DNA from: Heterobasidion occidentale
Taxonomy: Eukaryota; Basidiomycota; Agaricomycetes; Russulales; Bondarzewiaceae
Length of the DNA: 64,000 nucleotides
Assembly (NCBI GenBank): GCA_039111635.1
Contig: JBCAQO010000009.1
Span: 1,240,001 to 1,304,000 of the forward strand
Direction: 5' to 3'
Part shown: positions 22,805 to 35,959 of the stretch, one piece after another
Layout: every line of letters starts with the position of its first letter
Position numbering within the stretch: position 1 is the first letter of the stretch
Position numbers and translations under genes: made by a program
The notes under the pieces: model-generated
The model's input: the letters and a program-made list of their open reading frames with translations, nothing else
Database searches by the model: none
Told to the model about the DNA's origin: nothing

Positions 22805-24081
22805 ATGCGATACTACGAAAACAAATATCCTGAGGTCGACGAACTTGTCATGGTTCAAGTTCGTCAAATCGCGGAAATGGGGGCTTATGTCAAGCTAGTA
22901 TGTCGTCAATAGATCTGCATCACACACGTCTGATTTTATTTGGATGCAAATAGTTGGAGTATGATAACATCGAGGGAATGATCCTACTTTCCGAGCTCTC
23001 CCGTCGTCGTATAAGATCGATTCAAAAACTCATCCGTGTCGGAAGGAATGAAGTTGTGGTTGTTTTGCGTGTGGACAAGGAGAAAGGTACATTCCGTGAA
23101 TGATGTTTTGGTTTGTCGCTCATCAGCGAAAACTCAAAACAGGCTACATTGATTTGTCAAAGCGTCGCGTCTCACCAGAAGATATCATCAAATGTGAGGA
23201 GCGCTATATGAAGGCGAAGACTGTCGCATCTATCATGCGGCACGTTGCATCGCGGCTACCATCTGTCGATGCGGACGAGGCTACAGAAGGGGCGGAGGTT
23301 GCTACAAAAGAAGCACAGGATGCGGGGTCTGAGGTGGCGGTCTCTGCAGTTGGGTCAAGTGAAGAAGAGCGGTTAGAGAAGTTGTACGATCAGATTGCAT
23401 GGCCGCTAGGACGCAAGTATGGCCATCCATACGAAGCATTCAAATTGGCTTTGACGTGAGTTCCTTTTTCACGAATTGCTCTCATCGTGCTGACAAGAAT
23501 ACAATGTAGCGAACCAGAGACGGTATTTGCGACTCTTGGCCAGACTATTCCTCCACCTACCTACACCCTGCTGATGCACACCATCGCCCGCCGATTGACG
23601 CCCCAGCCTATCAAGCTGCGTGCGGATATCGAACTGACATGTTACACTCCTGCTGGGATAGACGCAATCAAAAAAGCGCTGAGGGCAGGAGAAAAGGTCA
23701 GCACTGAGGCAGTACCTATCAAAGCGAAGTTAGTCGCCCCGCCACTATACGTCCTGAGCACAAATGCAACGGACAAGGTGCGTTTCTACCGCTCTGTTTT
23801 TTCATTGTGCATGATTCGAGGGTTTCATAGTTCGGTGCCGTCGAGCGTCTGGAGCGCGCGATCGAGTCTATTCAAACCTCGATTGAAGAGAATGGTGGTG
23901 CGCTCATTGTGAAGATGAAGGTTCGTACCGAGATTCTATGTGTCCATCGTTTCTGAGACTTTTCTTTTTATAGCCAAAAGCTGTCTCTGAAACCGAGGAG
24001 CAGGATCTCGCCCAGCTCATGGCCAAAGCCAGTCGTGAAAACGCAGAGGTCTCGGGAGACGAGGACGACGAAGAAGTGTAA
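22805..24081 (+). CDS. SUI2: Translation initiation factor eIF2 subunit alpha
   Basis: This is the regulatory subunit of the eIF2-GTP-Met-tRNAi ternary complex. Six exons (22805-22897, 22954-23086, 23143-23455, 23510-23777, 23831-23920, 23974-24081) join in frame to 334 residues. The N-terminal S1/OB fold begins [17 protein letters not shown]. The kinase target serine sits in [18 protein letters not shown] (Ser47 counting the Met; equivalent of the classical Ser51), so control by Gcn2-type kinases is retained. A helical domain follows ([20 protein letters not shown]), then the C-terminal alpha/beta domain ([26 protein letters not shown]) and an acidic tail (DEDDEEV). The interdomain insert around residues 130-165 is alanine/glutamate-rich and longer than usual. 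It is intact and convergent with NOC4, 117 bp apart. Confidence 0.97.
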
Positions 24082-24198
24082 GAAGTCCCTGTTATTTAGC
24101 ACAATATGTAGCTTTGTCCTGGTCGTGTTTCCACAGAGTCAATGTTGTATCGATTAATGCATGGGCCTAAGGTGCTTTTGGTTGTTGATACAAGCAGT

Positions 24199-26358
24199 CT
24201 ACGAGAATGTCCATAATGATGCTATGGCGTCTGTCGCTGCAGCCGGGTCCAAACTGCCAAACATATCTCCGCGCAATTCCAAAGCCATGGCTGGCTCTTT
24301 CTTTACACGCCGTTTGGTTTCCGCTTCGAAGAGCTAAGTACCTGGTAAGATTCGAGCACCAGGAATGAGGCGTGGGTGCTTACCGTGCTGTAAGTATGGT
24401 CTAGGAAGTCTTCGAGTGGGTAGTTGGGCTTGGTGAACGCTTCTTCGAAAATGCAGGCTAATGTCGACACTCCAGAGTGATAATGACGCTTGTGAGAATA
24501 AAGCTCCCACAGAGACGAATCGAGGGCGTTGGTCAAGTTAGGATTAGGTTCATCGGGTAAGAAAGGGTCTATACGAAGGGTTAATTGTTTTCTATAGATT
24601 TTTTGCAAGTCAAGCGAACCTTCTGTGGATGCGGAGACCTCGTCCTCGTCACGGTGGATCATGACCATGAGAGCAGGATGGCGTTTCAATATGTTGTAGG
24701 TGAAAGGAATCATCATGACGATGCTAGATGGTGGGGCGTTCAGGGAAAGGCGGGATAGGCGCTTGACAAACGAAGCTAAAAGTGTAGCAGGAAGATGCCT
24801 GAAAGCATTCCTTAGTTAAAATCGGGAGGATTTGCATAAGGAGCTTACGATGAGCTCAAGAAAAGGTCTGCCAATCGGAAAAAGCGGGCTCTGTGTTTGA
24901 GATGGAGGACATCACGATCCAAGAAGGCGTATAAGCGAGTGTAAAACGATGGGTAATCCCTACGGAACCATGATAGTAAGTACAAGTCATCAAAACTGCC
25001 CGACCAGCACTCACAAATTATACTCCTGCATCAGAATGAACAAGGTATTCAAAGCAAGAAGACCGGCAACCTCTCCTGCGCACCAATGTCAATTTCAGAC
25101 ACATGGAGACGTTCGGATCACTCACCGTAATCCACACACGCGCCCACCCAGTCCATCAACATGATGGCTCGAGTAAAATGCGGCATAACTCCCCGGTGCA
25201 TCGTGTTCAACGCTCTTACAGGTAGCGTGCTCTCAGAGTCGCCGTCAGAGAGCTGAGGCAGCAGCGTGAGCCATAGACGGGTGAACACCGCACGGTGCGA
25301 AGAAAGCGAATGAAGGGATTGGTGCACAGTGAGTTTGCTTAGGCGAACCGAAGGTACGGTCGTTTTTGCAGAGGACTTAGAAGACGTGTCAGGCTCGTTG
25401 AAAAACGCGCGCCAGTCGTCTGCATCGGGTTCTTCGTCAGATTCGTCCTCGGCTGCTGCTGCACCTTTGGATTTTTGAGGTTTGGCACCGAGCTCGGACA
25501 CCCACCAGGCTTTGAGGTCCGATGGCTGGGTGGGGAAGGATTTGAGGTTTTCGAGGATAGTGAGTACGTTCTCGCGAACATGGGGATGTTTTTGAGTAGG
25601 GTAGGCCAAAAGGATAGGACTGAACGCCGAGAGGGAGAAGGTAAAAACAAGAAGAGGGGTATGACGAGATGATCACATACTGAGCCTCTCGTAAGAAAAA
25701 CCATCGCACGTCGTCATATACGTTGAACCATGTCCCCATGAGCAGGTCTCTGACTTGCGCGTCTAGAATCCCATTACTCGCATTGCTTGCCTTGCTTCCC
25801 GTAGCCTTTGGCCGGGAGGATGACGGGCACAAGAGAAGGCCGTGTATGATTTTTTTGAAGAAAGGGACATGGAACTGGGGCTGGGCAGACGACTTGCTTA
25901 ATGAGCTCGACAAGTGCTTCAGTAAGGTGAACAGGATTTTCAAGGACGATGTCTGTGGACATTGTGAGATGCGGCACAAAGTCTGACGAGGGGATGAAAC
26001 ACACCCGCAACGTCGTCTCCTCGTCCTTCAAAAGGCCGAACAGAAAGTCACTGAATTCCGACAGCTTGTCCGAGATCCACTCGCGCACAACCTTGGCCTC
26101 CTCATCGCTATGTGGTCCGAGCCTCCCGCCGTCGATCAAAATAACGAACACGCGGTACAGCGCGTAGATCCCTTTCAGGGTGAGCTGTGGATCCTCATAG
26201 CTGACGGTGAGCTCTATAAGGTCGGCGAGGGGGTTTAAGGACGAGTTGGAGGACGCGGCATCGGTGACCTTGGTTTCTAGCGCGCGGAGAGCCGCCACTG
26301 TGTCATCTTCTGATGTTTTCCGGCGTTTGGAGGGTTGGGAGAGGGAGGAGGGAGGCAT
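24199..26358 (-). CDS. NOC4: Nucleolar complex protein 4 (Noc4/Utp19), ribosome biogenesis
   Basis: This CBF/Mak21-domain protein works with Nop14 in maturation and export of the 40S subunit. Start ATG 26358 (MPPSSLSQPSKRRKT, a basic nuclear N-terminus); an upstream in-frame ATG at 26394 is possible. Recognisable blocks in order: LKGIYALYRVFVILID (about 26170), SKSSAQPQFHVPFFKKIIHG (about 25870), VRDLLMGTWFNVYDDVRWFF (about 25730), an acidic DESDEEPDADDWRAFF stretch (about 25430), and the family signature MHRGVMPHFTRAIMLMDWVG (about 25170). C-terminal blocks are YTRLYAFLDRDVLHLKHRAR (about 24900), SIVMIPFTYNILKRHP (about 24700) and LWELYSHKRHYHSGVS (about 24480). It ends MFGSLDPAA then ASLWTFS at TAG 24199-24201. 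About seven exons. The chain is complete, with no frameshift needed. Confidence 0.92.
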
Positions 26359-26402
26359 GGTCGTGCAAGCACCTGCAAGCACCGACTCGCACAAGTGACA
26401 CT

Positions 26403-26864
26403 GGAAATCTACAAAACCAGATTGGGAAGGAATGAGATCGCAAGCTTCAGTTCACACGTGATTGCAAAAATAAGTAGAGTGTAATTTTTGGAGTATGAAA
26501 GAAAAAAAAAAGAGATGATGGGAGACAAAGCAAAATAGAAACCATAGGCGTAAAGAATCGTTGCTGGCTATGTACTATATACTGATACAGATGATTATAC
26601 CAACAAAGAACAGCATCGTACGACGCACTACATGTACTCCATGCAAAGATCGGAGGTAAGTGTGTATGGCAAACAGAACATCCCGCAACAGCGCAAACGG
26701 CTGGCTGGGTATTGTGATACAGTGCGATTCCCCGACGCCGACGTAACCGTCGGCGCGGAGGTCCACCCGCCCGACGACCCCATTAACACAACACCTGTCC
26801 ATTAAACACCCATTTTCCTGACTACTTACATCGACTTTGCCGGCCACACCGATGAAGCTTATCG
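26403..26864. other. Intergenic: NOC4 5' region and CCCH gene 3' region
   Basis: About 460 bp. Contains a run of nine A (26500-26508) and no coding sequence that I can support. It should hold the NOC4 promoter and the 3' untranslated part of the CCCH gene, both on the minus strand. Confidence 0.5.
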
Positions 26865-29245
26865 TTACCCGTCCATGCTGAACAGATCGTCGTCGTCTCC
26901 CGTGAGGACTGGTCCACTGAGCGGACTGAGAGGTGTACCAACGTGGGCCCAACCCCGGCCGCTCGGCGTGCGTGTCGTTGGGCCAGAAGGCGCAGCAGGC
27001 GTTGCGGGGGAACCCTGCGACAGCGGCGTCCGCGGTGGCATGGGGTTCGAATAGGGAATCCTCGGAAGCATTCCCTCGAGTCCAGGGGGAGGTCCTTGTT
27101 GACCACTGCTACGAAGGTGCTCCGAAATGTTGGAGTTCCCAGGGGACATACCGAGCCAATCGCTGAAGGCATTCCCGGTGCCTGGGATGCTGGTGCCTGG
27201 AGCAAAAGCAGCGGCCTGTGGAGAGGCGAAGGTGCCTGAGTTGGACGGGGAGGATATGACTGGGGGCGGGGGCAAAGCGTGGATGCGCGAGTAGCCTGCA
27301 GCGAGGCCCTGTGGAAGACTTTGGCCGGGCGCGTGCGATTGGAGCGCGCGGGCGGACGGGGAGAGAGCGTTGCGCTCTGCGTTCTGTGCGAACTCGCTGC
27401 CTCCAGGTATGGGCCTGCCCAGCTGGAAAGGCTGTCCGCCGAACGACTCGGGCTGCGCGCCGTCAAACTGCTGGCGCTGCCCGCCAGTGTGGGACGAGAG
27501 GGGCTCATTCAAACGCGCGAGCAGATTGGCAGCGTTCCCGCCCGCGGGTGCGTTCGTGGGCGTGTACGCGCCCGGGCGCAGGCTGCCCACGGACGGGCGC
27601 TGCAGTGCGCTCTTGGAGTTGAGGTAGTTGTGGTGCAGGCCGGGCAGGAACGCGGCAGACGCGTTGGAGGGGGAGAGGAAGCTGGAGATGTGGTCGTCTG
27701 CGAGAGAGCGGCCGCCGAAGCCAGAGTTGGACTTGAATGAGCTGGGAGTTCCGCTGCCCAGTCCGCCCCCGTTCACATTGAGGTCGGCGCCCCGCGGCGA
27801 CCCGACTGGCACCTGGCCGTTGTCCGCCCAAATCGACTTGATGTCGCCGAGGAGGGAGGGGGCAGGGACAGAGCGCGAGTAGCGGTGATGGTGCGTTTCG
27901 ACGCTCGGGCGCGCTCCGGCGCCCCAGGCATCTCTGTTTGGGGTCAATCCACCCGAAGCCACGGGGTTCGTCGCGTTCGTGCGGGAATACCTTCTCGATC
28001 GTTCCTCCGGCGTCAGCAGATCTGTCAGCGAGCCGGGAATGAAATCCTCCAGATCCTCATCTTCGACCACAATCTCTCCAGCTAGTGATTCTTGCCTGTT
28101 ACGGTTGCTGGAATGCATATGCCCGAGATCTGTCCGCCACGTACGCACGGCACCGAGGGACGCTGCCAATCCCGAGCGAGCTCTGAAGTCCTCAGAAGAC
28201 TCGCCGCCAAAGAACAGTGTCTGTGTTCCAGGTGCGGAGAACGGAGAAGTGGAAAGATACGTAGGATTCTGCGCGGGAGATGTGCCAGGCGAGAGACCTT
28301 CAAGCGGAGGGTGGCTAAGCGATGACACAGAGCGTGGAGGGGAGCCGATGGGGCCCAAATCGACGGAGTTGGATGGTCCGTGGTTTCGACGGGGCGCAGA
28401 AGGCATGCTGAAGGGCAGGGGCGAAGGTGATGATTTTGACGTGCTGCCAAATTCGTCTTCCAAACCCTTTTCACCGTGAGGCGAATTCTCCGCGGGAAGG
28501 GGAGGTTGTTTTTCGATGATGGGAGACTGAGTGGTGGATTTGCGTGAAGCGGGAGCGGAGGGAAGTTTATTTGTCTCGTCAGGAAGGCCGAAGGACGCGA
28601 AGTCCGTATCCTTGAGGGGAGGGGCGGGTGCAGAAGGGGAGACGGCAGATTTTAAAGACATGGGAATAGGTGGACGGGCGGTGGAACCCTGCAGAATACG
28701 CGTCGGTGCAGTCGAGCCTGAGAGAAGGGAATTGCGATTGCCGTTAGCGCCGGGGGCGGTGGAAGCAGTGCCGTTCTGAGAGGGTTTCTGAGGCTTTGCG
28801 GACTTTGCACCTCCCTCGCGGGCGACGGCACCTGACGAGTTGGCAGCCGCCTGGGCAGCCTTCTTGTTCTTGCGATCCATGGCCATGCTCTGGCCAGGGA
28901 GGATATGAGCGAGAGCACATTTGTGGCCGAACTTGCAGTTTCCCTTTACGAACCAGGCACAGACATCCTTCTGCTGCCCTGGCTCGAGGATGGAGTGAGA
29001 GAAGGGGCAGGAAGAACCGGCGGTGCAGGAGCCGACTCTGAAAAATTTGCACGGGACATGGGAGAGGTCCTTGGCTGGGAGGGCGGGGGCGGATCAACGA
29101 CTAGGACGAGGAGATGGTAGGATGAAAAGTGCGCACGCTTCGAGGAGCCCTTTGACTTGGGGCCCTTTTCGCGCTCTCTATCTCTGTCACGGTCATGTTC
29201 GCGTTCGGAGAGGTCGTTGTCGGGGCTCTTATCTGCGACGGGCAT
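26865..29245 (-). CDS. Tandem CCCH zinc-finger protein, large disordered C-terminus
   Basis: Two exons (29245-29137, 29074-26865) join in frame to 772 residues. Exon 1 is a charged start (MPVADKSPDNDLSERE, then an RDRDRER run). Two CCCH fingers open exon 2 at about residues 42-95: the first uses C-x6-C-x5-C-x3-H, beginning PCKFFRVGSCTAG and ending CPFSHS; the second C-x7-C-x5-C-x3-H, beginning CAWFVKGNC and ending CALAH. Paired CCCH fingers of this spacing bind AU-rich or other single-stranded RNA. The remaining 650 residues are Ser/Pro/Gly/Asn-rich and disordered, ending DDDDLFSMDG, with repeated short conserved islands (FASFGLPDE, YLNSKSALQRPSV, FSDWLGMSPGN). Similar fungal proteins (Lee1/Cps3 group) affect hyphal growth and stress. 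The gene is divergent from the MAP kinase, sharing 285 bp. Confidence 0.85.
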
Positions 29246-31087
<1,842 letters not shown>

Positions 31088-31940
31088 GGGGAACTGAAAC
31101 AACGAAAACCACTAATTAATGTTATTGTCATATATTGTACACTGTTTGATGTATACCTGATCAGTATCTGTTCCTCGTCAACTGACAGAGGAGCAGGTTT
31201 TGAAAACTACTTGTGCAAGCAATGGCAGGAAATCTAGAGTCTGGTACATTACAATCAGGAGTAGGCTGTTCAAATAAACTAGGGTGTAGGTGCAACCTTA
31301 CTTGTCACTATTACAGACAAGCACCTTGTATTCATTTCAACTATTGACAGTTGTTCAACTTTGGCACCATAACAAAGGGTTCTCATCTATTTCTCTTTTA
31401 TCTTTCCTATCACTCTCAACTTCCACCAGATAACATAGATATCATAATGCAGTAAGCCTAGGATTTGGAAGGAGAAGAGTAAGATCAAGGGTATTATAAC
31501 AAGGTATGTCTATCAATTGATACAATGCTGGACAAGCAAAGTTGACAAGTTTGCTAACTTCCCAGGCAGATTTTATTAGACTCAGGAAGGTGAAAGGAGT
31601 CCAAAAATGCCCTTGATGGAAGTTCCCATGATAAAATAAGGGTAGCTGATTTTTTGGGCAAAAAAAACACAACTTAATTAAGCCTAAATATGATCTTAGT
31701 ACCAATAGACATCATTGCACATTGCCTAACTCTTTTGTGTGACTTATAGTGCTAGACACAATAAATTAGTCAATGCCTGCTTGAACAATAATTGTAAATT
31801 ATGTTTAGATGCCTGTAGGAGACCAAAAATAAACTGTAAGCCTGATACTTACCATATGCTTACTGTACACTTACTATATATTCCCGCATCCAATCCTATA
31901 CAACACTTACCACAACACTCTTTGTCCCAATGGTACTACT
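31088..31940. other. AT-rich border between genes and the transposon nest
   Basis: About 850 bp with falling GC content and no gene. A minus-strand open stretch at 31705-31442 (KNQLPLFYHGNFHQGHFWTP) may be a scrap of a decayed element but I cannot name it. Confidence 0.4.
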
Positions 31941-32119
31941 TGTTGTGACTTGACTTATCGGGGCCTTTCGGCCAGTCTATTCTGATCATTGGCACAACAG
32001 ATACTAGTAAGGCTCCAACCTTTTAGTTTACTTGTACTATTTCTCAGTAAGTAAAAAGTAAAGAGTATGTAAAGGGTAAGTAAAAGGTAAGTAAAAGGTT
32101 TAAACAGTTTTAAAAATAA

Positions 32120-32584
32120 TACAATAAAATAAAATAAAATAGTAGTTTGAGGCACTAGGAACCCTGCTCGTAGCCAGCACTTTGCAAGTATCAGCTGTGA
32201 AATGGTTGCAGCTTTCAAGGAAGAGCATGTGTCAGCACAAACATGACGCAACTTTGAGAACAGGCACTCAACCAATATCAATGTGGCTGGAACAGCAAGA
32301 AAGTCATGTGCTATGTGAGAAATAATAGGAAATGCTCCAGTGTGATCCTTTCCAAGACACAAACAAGAATCAAGTCAATACAAAGCTGTCAAGAGAATAA
32401 GGGAATACTACCACACCTTCCACCAGGAGAGAGGATCATCCTCCTCACCCTCACCACCCTCAAATCTCCACCAACGTTCTAACTCTGACAATAAGGGAGC
32501 AGTTGTTGACTGATCCTCTATGATAGGCATTGGCTGAGCTACCTTTAACAAGAAGCCACGGGCTTTTGCCACCTTCACTGATGG
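32120..32584 (-). pseudogene. hAT transposase, C-terminal dimerisation domain fragment
   Basis: On the minus strand the segment reads LERWWRFEGGEGEEDDPLSW then WKVW (about 32470-32410), followed after a short gap by FPIISHIAHDFLAVPATLI, ECLFSKLRHVCAD and ILAKCWLRAG (about 32310-32165). This is the hAT C-terminal (hATC) domain, which makes the dimer and part of the catalytic core. The solo LTR insertion at 32585 cuts it from the rest of the gene. Confidence 0.88.
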
Positions 32585-32656
32585 TGTTATGACTTGACCC
32601 ATCGGGGCCCTTTCAGGGTCAGTCTATCCAATGGTCCAAGCATCACATGCTAGGTG

Positions 32657-33488
32657 TGTTAGGACCGCGTCCTAACATGTGCTTCGCACGTGAGCAGACA
32701 GGCTGATCAAGTGCTTTGGACGTGATTCAGACTCGGACCATTCTCAATGACTCATTACCATTTACATGCTCACTGCATGAACACTTACTTACCGTTCCTG
32801 ATTCTTGATGTGGACAGACATTGGTTCCTGACCCTGCTCCTGGTTCCTGACCAATCGTAATGTGGACAGACATTAGTGATCCAATTACCACACTTAGTTA
32901 TATGGCAGGTTGATGACACATTTAGATTACGGATCTCAATTGTTTACTTTGGTACCTGAGAAGCGCACAGACCAGATCTTGATCCAGCCCTAGATACATC
33001 TTTGTATAAATAGGCGAGATGAGCTTCTAAAAAGCTCAGCTCGTTCACCTGTAATACATTCAATCTCTGCACTGTACCTGGTGTCTGGCTACCTTTTTAG
33101 CCCACACTTCGTGATCTCTGTCAGATCTGAAACTCCTTTACATAGTCTGACTATGCACTGGACCCATCTCCCTTCTCTTTCCTCTTTCTCCTCACACACT
33201 CCTACACCGGTCTTGCTGCCTTCTGCGTTCTCAGTTAGACGCCTCCTCATGTCATCTGTTGGACAGGAGAAGATTATCTAGTTCCTTCTCATCATCGAGA
33301 GGACCTCAAAGATCACCTTCTTAACCTCTTTGAGGACAAGGCAGAAAGTGACCCTGAGTTCCTCAAAAGGGCTCAAAGGCAATCAATTGTCTTCATTCAT
33401 TGGAGTCTACGACTCTACAATGCGGTGGAGGTTTAGCCTAGGGATCTCCTTCGTGCATCGGCGCACATGATAGGTCTCTGACCTAACA
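32657..33488 (+). repeat. Element B 5' LTR
   Basis: 832 bp. TATA box TATAAATA at 33005-33012; the self-primer segment AGCTCGTTCA at 33038-33047 starts 33 nt later. The first 21 bp form a perfect hairpin (TGTTAGGA, 5-nt loop, TCCTAACA). Confidence 0.93.
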
Positions 33489-33490
33489 CT

Positions 33491-33500
33491 TGAACGAGCT
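33491..33500 (+). other. Element B primer-binding site (self-primed type)
   Basis: TGAACGAGCT begins 2 nt after the 5' LTR and is a perfect 10-nt reverse complement of LTR positions 33038-33047. I see no match to a tRNA 3' end (no TGG start). Confidence 0.8.
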
Positions 33501-33503
33501 CTT

Positions 33504-35815
33504 CCATCCCTACCCTATCCCAAGCTGGATCCCCAGCAGCAACGGCTCTTTCTCCAATCTGTAAACAACATTCTAGCAACCGCCGCAAGGGTAGACCAAG
33601 CAGGAACCCTTCAAGAAAGAATTAACAACCTAGGAACAATAGAAGCCACAAGACATCAAAACCCAGGAAAAGTTTATTCAGGAATAGCCACACTTCAGCT
33701 ACAAAGATCACCCAAGATTTTCATCGACCTCAGCAAAACTGGATATCAGTTTTCCGGGATTTGCTTCATCAACAAACCAAAGACATCATTCACCCTCACA
33801 GACAATGGAGAGCCCAACATCATCCAGACCAAGAACACCGTCGAGATACATGACAAAAGATCAGACAATTTCCCCATTGCCGTTGTTGCCGATCTTAGAA
33901 AAACCATTGCAAGGAACATCAATGGAGATGGAATCAGGACAGAGCTTTTCAAGAATCAGGAGAACCAAGACCACTACTCAGTCCTCATCCACTGGACCTT
34001 CTCCTCCACCTAGAAAGACACACTGGAAGCCCCTAACTTTCCACCAGTCAGAAATGAAATTGATGGGATTGTTTTTATCGTCAGAAGAGGAGAGTTCGCC
34101 CACAAAACTTATCATCTCCAAACCCTCATCTTGGGACACACATTCTCCAAAATCATCGAACTTATCAACTAGATTGATATTTCCATCAACAAAATTATTA
34201 AAAGAGACCCAGACCTACAAGAAGCCCTACAAGCTGGAAAAAGACAGGCAGTACCCTTTTTCTTCAAAGAATAAACAATGGACAAAATCACCCTGGGATA
34301 TCCTCCCAGCTACCAAATAGACCCAGCTGAAATCTATAAAAACTTACCCAAAGACTTCAACGAGGACCAACTTTATTACGACGAGAACAAGAGACACTTT
34401 TACTACATAGGAACTCTTGCAGGATTCTTCCATAAACGAGGAAAAAGCAAATACAAATTCCTCACCTGGCAAGGGAAACAAGTCCACGCAGGACCCCATT
34501 TATACACAGTTAAGGTTGCGGACTACGTCGCAAGAAAGACCTTTGACAAGCCTAAATCACCAACAGATAGGCATAGTAACTCACCAAGACTGCACATACA
34601 TACTCTACCCAGAGAAACAGCCAGTGAAAGTAGAATCCCTGGAAGAAACATGCCCACTGCATCCCCCTTACAAGAAACCACTTTCCAAGCAGACTTCCGA
34701 ACCCCAACATTGGACTAAGTCTCCAAGCCAGAGTATATTGGAATACCAAGTAACAATCCAGAACCACCTGGAGATCCAGAGCCCCCGCCCAATACAATGT
34801 CAACAAATCCTGGAGGTGCTGAGTCCAAGGGACTACCTATGGCCGAGCCCACCCCCTTCAATGGAAACAGAAAACGAACAGAGCAATTCCTCCACAAAAT
34901 CGACCTAATGATCCTTGCCAGGAAAAAAGATTTTGCAGATGAATTTGCCAAAATTGCTTACGCCCTGTCATGTATGAAGAAAGGATGAGCCGGAATATGG
35001 TCAAGGAATTTTACTCAAGCCAGAAATGCGTTGAACAACTGGGCCAAGTATGCATGGAAGGAGGCAGTTGGATTCATCTTCGTCCGCAAAAAGATAGCAA
35101 CTGACTTTGAGGAATTCAATAAGGAAGTGGATGCTCGCAACAAATTAGCTAGGGTAAACCAAGGAAAGGAATCCTTCAACACCTACCTACAGCTATTCGA
35201 GCAGCTCACAGCACTTGCCGGAGTTGACAAAGAAACCAAGAAAACCCACTTTCTGAGGGGACTAAAATGGGAACTGGCAAAAGGAGTTTATGAAGATCCC
35301 TCCAGGGACAAAACCTGGGAGGAGCTAGTCGGGAGAACAAAGAAGCACAAAAGAATGCGCATCGCTAGAGACCAAGCATATGACCTCCAGAAAGGCGAAT
35401 TCCAAATCTACACTCCGTGGACCTTTTACGATGAAAGGGCACCTCCGCGGAATGATAGGGAACCCCAATACAAACCTATGGATATAGATGCCGTAGAAAT
35501 AGAGGCCGATGCCGTCTGTACTCGCTTCAAGAAGCTTACCTTGGCAGAAAGAAATTGACTTGCCAAAGTAGGCAAGTGCTTCTTCTGCAAGAAACCCGGG
35601 CACATGGCACGCAACTGTCCTTCTAAACCCAAGAGAAGATTCCAACCTCCTTGCCGTAGGGCGATACACAAAGGAGAAATGGACAAGGGACAATTTGACA
35701 ACAAAGACGTCGAGGAAGGAAAGAACAGAGTCAACCACATGCGCCAAATAATGATGGGTCGCAGCATGGAAGAAATCAAAAAGGTTTGAGCCTTTAGCAA
35801 CTCAAAGAATTTTTA
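33504..35815 (+). pseudogene. Element B 5' reading frame plus gag
   Basis: One frame (position mod 3 = 0) stays coding from just after the PBS to the gag zinc knuckle, broken only by point-mutation stops and a slip near 34560. The first roughly 400 codons match nothing I know (RLFLQSVNNILATAARVD, GICFINKPKTSFTLTDNG, FFHKRGKSKYKFLTWQGKQ). Gag proper follows from about 34797 (AEPTPFNGNRKRTEQFLHK) through FNTYLQLFEQLTALAGVD and ends with the CCHC knuckle CFFCKKPGHMARNC (35578-35619). So Gag either carries a very large N-terminal extension or an extra protein is made ahead of it. Confidence 0.75.
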
Positions 35816-35959
35816 AGGCCTTTTCCATCGGCAGCGGATGCAGAGAGCAGGATTCTTGTAGGAAATTGGTATGCTCCTCTGGCCAGTAAAGATGCTGACC
35901 AAGAGCATGGACATCCAGATGTATTGTATCTTTTGGAAATGAAATCACATGGTGCACCA

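Noticed and set aside
27279..27740. Long + strand open frames opposite the CCCH gene
   Set aside because: They mirror a GC-rich, low-complexity minus-strand exon that itself joins cleanly to two CCCH fingers; the + strand products have no domain and look like shadow frames.
32040..32110. AT-rich GTAAGTAAAAGGT units as a microsatellite or CRISPR-like array
   Set aside because: They lie just inside the hAT terminal repeat and repeat irregularly, which fits hAT subterminal binding sites; a CRISPR array is not expected in a eukaryote.
33489..33510. tRNA primer-binding site in element B
   Set aside because: No TGG start and no match to a tRNA 3' end that I could recall; the perfect 10-nt self-complement explains it better.
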